This document shows positions 60,973-64,000 of a stretch of 64,000 bases of DNA, piece by piece. The stretch covers positions 10,642,501-10,706,500 of the forward strand of contig NC_135069.1 of the NCBI RefSeq assembly GCF_051401765.1, given 5' to 3'. How positions within the stretch are numbered: the stretch's first letter is position 1; each line of letters opens with the position of its first letter. The stretch is from Calliopsis andreniformis (taxonomy: Eukaryota; Arthropoda; Insecta; Hymenoptera; Andrenidae). The notes under the pieces were generated by a model that saw only the letters and a list, made by a program, of their open reading frames with translations, had not been told where the DNA came from and did no database searches. A program made the position numbers and the translations under genes.

Positions 60973-61857
60973 ATGCCCCGAAGAATGTTGTCGCTCGTTA
61001 AATGTGCCCAATATCCTATTCTTGTTCCTCCAATATACCTTCTGCCAGCGTCTCTTCGCGTAATTTATGAGATATTTGACGAATTCTTTCGGCGTCTGAG
61101 AACAAGCTCGTGTGTCTGAAAGAGACTTTATATGTACCTTGCAGGGACCAAAGGATCTAGTGTTTCTTGATAACGTTTTCTGAACATTTGAGGTTCTAGA
61201 GGTGTATTTATACAAGCCAGAATTCGAGTTGCATCGTGTTAAGGTACTTTATTTGGGTTTTAGGAGAAACTGTAGGAAGCAATGGTTCTTTATATTTTTT
61301 ATATTTTTATATGACTTGTTGGGAATAACATTGAGAATAAATTTTGATAATTTCATGAAAGAAGGAAAAGATGGCACTGTTTCTATGCACTTCCTTCTGA
61401 TGTCAATGATAAGTATGCCCCGAAGAATGTTGTCGCTCGTTAAATGTGCCCAATATCCTATTCTTGTTCCTCCAATATACCTTCTGCCAGCGTCTCTTCG
61501 CGTAATTTATGAGATATTTGACGAATTCTTTCGGCGTCTGAGAACAAGCTCGTGTGTCTGAAAGAGACTTTATATGTACCTTGCAGGGACCAAAGGATCT
61601 AGTGTTTTTTGATAACGTTTTCTGAACATTTGAGGCTCTAGAGGTGTATTTATAGAAGTCAGAATTCGAGTTGCATCGTGTAAAGGTATTTTATTTGGGT
61701 TTATAGGAGAAATTGTAGGAAGAAATGGTTCTTTATATTTTTTATATTTTTATATGACTTGTTAGGAATAACATTGAGAATAAATTTTGATAATTCCATG
61801 AAAGAAGGAAAAGATAGCACTGTTTCTATGCACTTCCTTCTGATGTCAATGATGAGT
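60973..61857. repeat. 442-bp tandem duplication, two units
   Basis: The unit starting ATGCCCCGAAGAATGTTGTC is present at 60973 and again at 61415 in the same orientation, with a dozen or so single-base differences and one one-base indel. The second copy ends at about 61857. The unit is half GC-richer (left) and half AT-rich. The frame that bridges the copies (61202-61561) exists only because of the junction and looks fortuitous. Confidence 0.95.
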
Positions 61858-62600
61858 ATATAAGTAGAAAGAGTTGGTGTATGGTCAGACATTTATTGAC
61901 AGCCTCACGCTGTGCTCCGAATTTAATTTACATTACAAATAACAGTTATATTTAAAATATATCCACGACAAAATGGGATCTTGTTATCAATCCCAAATTA
62001 TAAATAAACGCACACGTATAAACTTTATCTTCTTCGTAAATTGCGAATATACATAGGGAAATTTATTAATCAAAGTTGTTAATTATATCATTCCATATAT
62101 ACAAGTAGATGATGGTTTATTACTTTGACAATATACGACCGAATTCGAAATATAACAGCATTTTTAACTAAAATATTACCTTATTATGTCAGACATACGT
62201 TTTCGAGGTGGCCTCAGTTATGATCTCATAATATTACAATGACAAGTGAAGAATATTGTTCAGTATATGTCTTATAGTTACTCCAGACCTGGACAAATAT
62301 TATTGTTAAAGCAATATATAAGTTCATTATTTTTAGTTACTTTACTCGAAAATATGAAAAAAATTCTGCTTTATTAAAAATAACAATTTCAAATACTGAA
62401 CTATAATACATGTTCCGTTTGCTTTTGAAAAAGAAAATTCATGTAATAAATTTAGTTACAATATTTGTAAATAAAGCACCCATTCCTTGAAATATAATAA
62501 AACAATTGAATTTCGCTAGTTGAAATAATATTTAAAATAATCTTACTTCAAATATACTCAGGTTCGAGTTCTTCTCATAAAATATGACTATTCCATTCTT
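61858..62600. other. AT-rich intron sequence
   Basis: I see nothing to annotate in this interval. Confidence 0.5.
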
Positions 62601-63310
62601 CCAAGCTTGTGTCAAACGAAGAATGGGTCGTAAATTTCGTAGTCCTAATAAAAAAGCTCCCTCGACAGTGGAAAGCCACTAACATCCTCAGAGATTCCAA
62701 ACCTGCATGCTGCACTTGCAAAATCTTACTCCCGTATAAAATCCCTGGAAATATCCATCGTCGAAGGGTCAGCAGTCTTCTATTGCTATTCCACTGAAAA
62801 CAAGCCTAGCGTTAAGGTTTCTGGAAACGTATGTGAAAAGTGGGGACAATTACCAGCCATGTAGACCTGGTTTGCGTCCTTAGATCGCGTGACGCTCACT
62901 AAAACGCACATGAACGCCGGTAATACACAGTTTCGAAACGAGACACTGCGCTGCTAATCATTAAGCGTCCGTAGGCACGCAACGTGCTCGCTTTTATGAA
63001 GCACCGCCTAGAACGTGGGCACACATGGGCGTGACTAGTCGCTTAAGTACTTTCGTGCACGTACGTGATGGCACCCTGAATGGAGCCTGATTGTATCGTC
63101 GATAGAACCTTCATGGACTGCTAAACGTTTGAGTGATTTGATATGGGAAAGGCTACTGTTGAGATGGTTCATGGATAATTCTGGAAATACTGTCGAGGAC
63201 TGCGTATCACGGAGCAGAATCTAATTTGAGAAAGTGTGGCTGTGGCGTGCAAACTTGATACAAAATGGGAGGTCCAGGTGGTCTGGGGGGAATGAGAAAG
63301 TAGCTCGGGG
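62601..63310. promoter_or_regulatory. GC-richer block in ci intron
   Basis: The block has raised G+C between AT-rich flanks, and short frames on both strands are not recognisable. The sequence after it to 64,000 is AT-rich with nothing to name. Confidence 0.25.
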
Positions 63311-64000
63311 AAGATCTGTCTGTTACGACCAGTAATCATCGATATCATCACGATGATGGGACACTTTCCATGTAGAACTTTGATCACTTCGTTTAAGATC
63401 AAATTCTCTGTAAAAAAGTCTCTCTGATTCCTAATTGTCTCTTCGTTAAAGTATCGTTAAATCATAATTCGTGTTTTATTCTCAGTGCAATGAATAACAG
63501 AGAATGAATTTGTTAATAACAGGTTGGTTAAGTCAGGTTTTATTTTACATGATATTCCATGTATTAACAAAAGGAAAATATATATATTTTTATATCTCAT
63601 GTATTGGGTACTATTTTTAGAGTAACAATTACATACAACAACAAATTAAAGGAAAATATATAATTCTGTATGAGAAATACAGATAATAGTTAGTTAGATA
63701 TATTATATAACAGTCTCTATTTGCTTTTTCTTAGTTTGGACCAGACATAGGCAGTTCCAACAAATTAAATTAGTTTATCTAGGGATGTACTTGTGGTATT
63801 GTAATAAAGTTCATGAGTTTTCTTTGATGAGGTTCATTGAGAGTTTATCTCCACTATAATTTAACTATTTTCTTATAACTCTTGAGAGTGAATGCGCGAA
63901 CTGAAAAGGTAGCATTTGATTTATCCTCGATTACTGTTCACAAAAGGACTCTGAGTGAGCAAAAGTCATAAACTGTAATTACAGCCTAGTATATGAGGGG

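Larger units (their letters stand above)
58807..64000 (+). other. ci: ci intron, running out of the window
   Basis: It begins GTAAGT at 58807. No later ci exon was found before 64,000, either by looking for the segments that follow SYGHLSA in Gli proteins or for zinc-finger codons. It holds GC-rich blocks (58807-59640, 60360-60972, 62600-63310), the 442-bp tandem duplication (60973-61857) and AT-rich sequence elsewhere. Confidence 0.6.

Noticed and set aside
61202..61561. 119-codon frame across the 442-bp duplication
   Set aside because: It exists only through the repeat junction and has no recognisable protein.

Overview
The window reads as eukaryotic, very probably insect, genomic DNA. Coding sequence is sparse and split by long introns with GT...AG borders. 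The background is AT-rich and broken by GC-rich islands of a few hundred bases, and short inverted-repeat transposons are scattered throughout. Three exons encode, in order, the N-terminal part of a Gli-family transcription factor that matches insect Cubitus interruptus (Ci). The mosaic of GC-rich patches in an AT-rich background suggests Hymenoptera (a bee, ant or wasp). That assignment is inference; the Gli/Ci identity is strong.

Layout. From 1 to about 40,400 I find no exon I can defend. This stretch alternates AT-rich DNA with GC-rich islands that look like candidate regulatory or conserved non-coding blocks. It also carries several miniature transposons (4708-4913, 9346-9428, 13301-13501, 17374-17452, 23111-23200, 36782-37005, 38095-38417) and one long hairpin (1257-1328). 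From 40,449 to 45,233 lie two possible exons whose phases would join onto the Ci exons, but I recognise no homology in them. The secure ci exons are 46550-46818 (poly-Gly plus the HPAYRLNYMDHLYHQL motif), 48612-48701 (GLGPEYLLHA...FPFSIDG) and 58615-58806 (SRLGSPR...[13 protein letters not shown]...[12 protein letters not shown]...SGSYGHLSA, which includes the conserved Gli SYGH site). The zinc fingers and the C-terminal activator half must lie to the right of the window, because the last donor at 58807 opens an intron for which no acceptor exon is seen before 64,000.

The most unusual structure is at the 3' end of the 9.9-kb intron before exon 58615. The intron tail, with its branch and acceptor region, is present four times in tandem (57895-58614). 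The first copy also carries about 60 bp of duplicated exon, ending in stop-containing sequence. The result is one true and three decoy 3' splice sites, each decoy giving truncated Ci if used. The duplication starts four bases after the end of a TA-flanked miniature transposon (57400-57891) that itself contains a five-unit 35-bp tandem array. A second tandem duplication (442 bp, twice) lies in the next intron at 60973-61857.

No tRNA, rRNA, CRISPR, complete gene or autonomous transposon was recognised.
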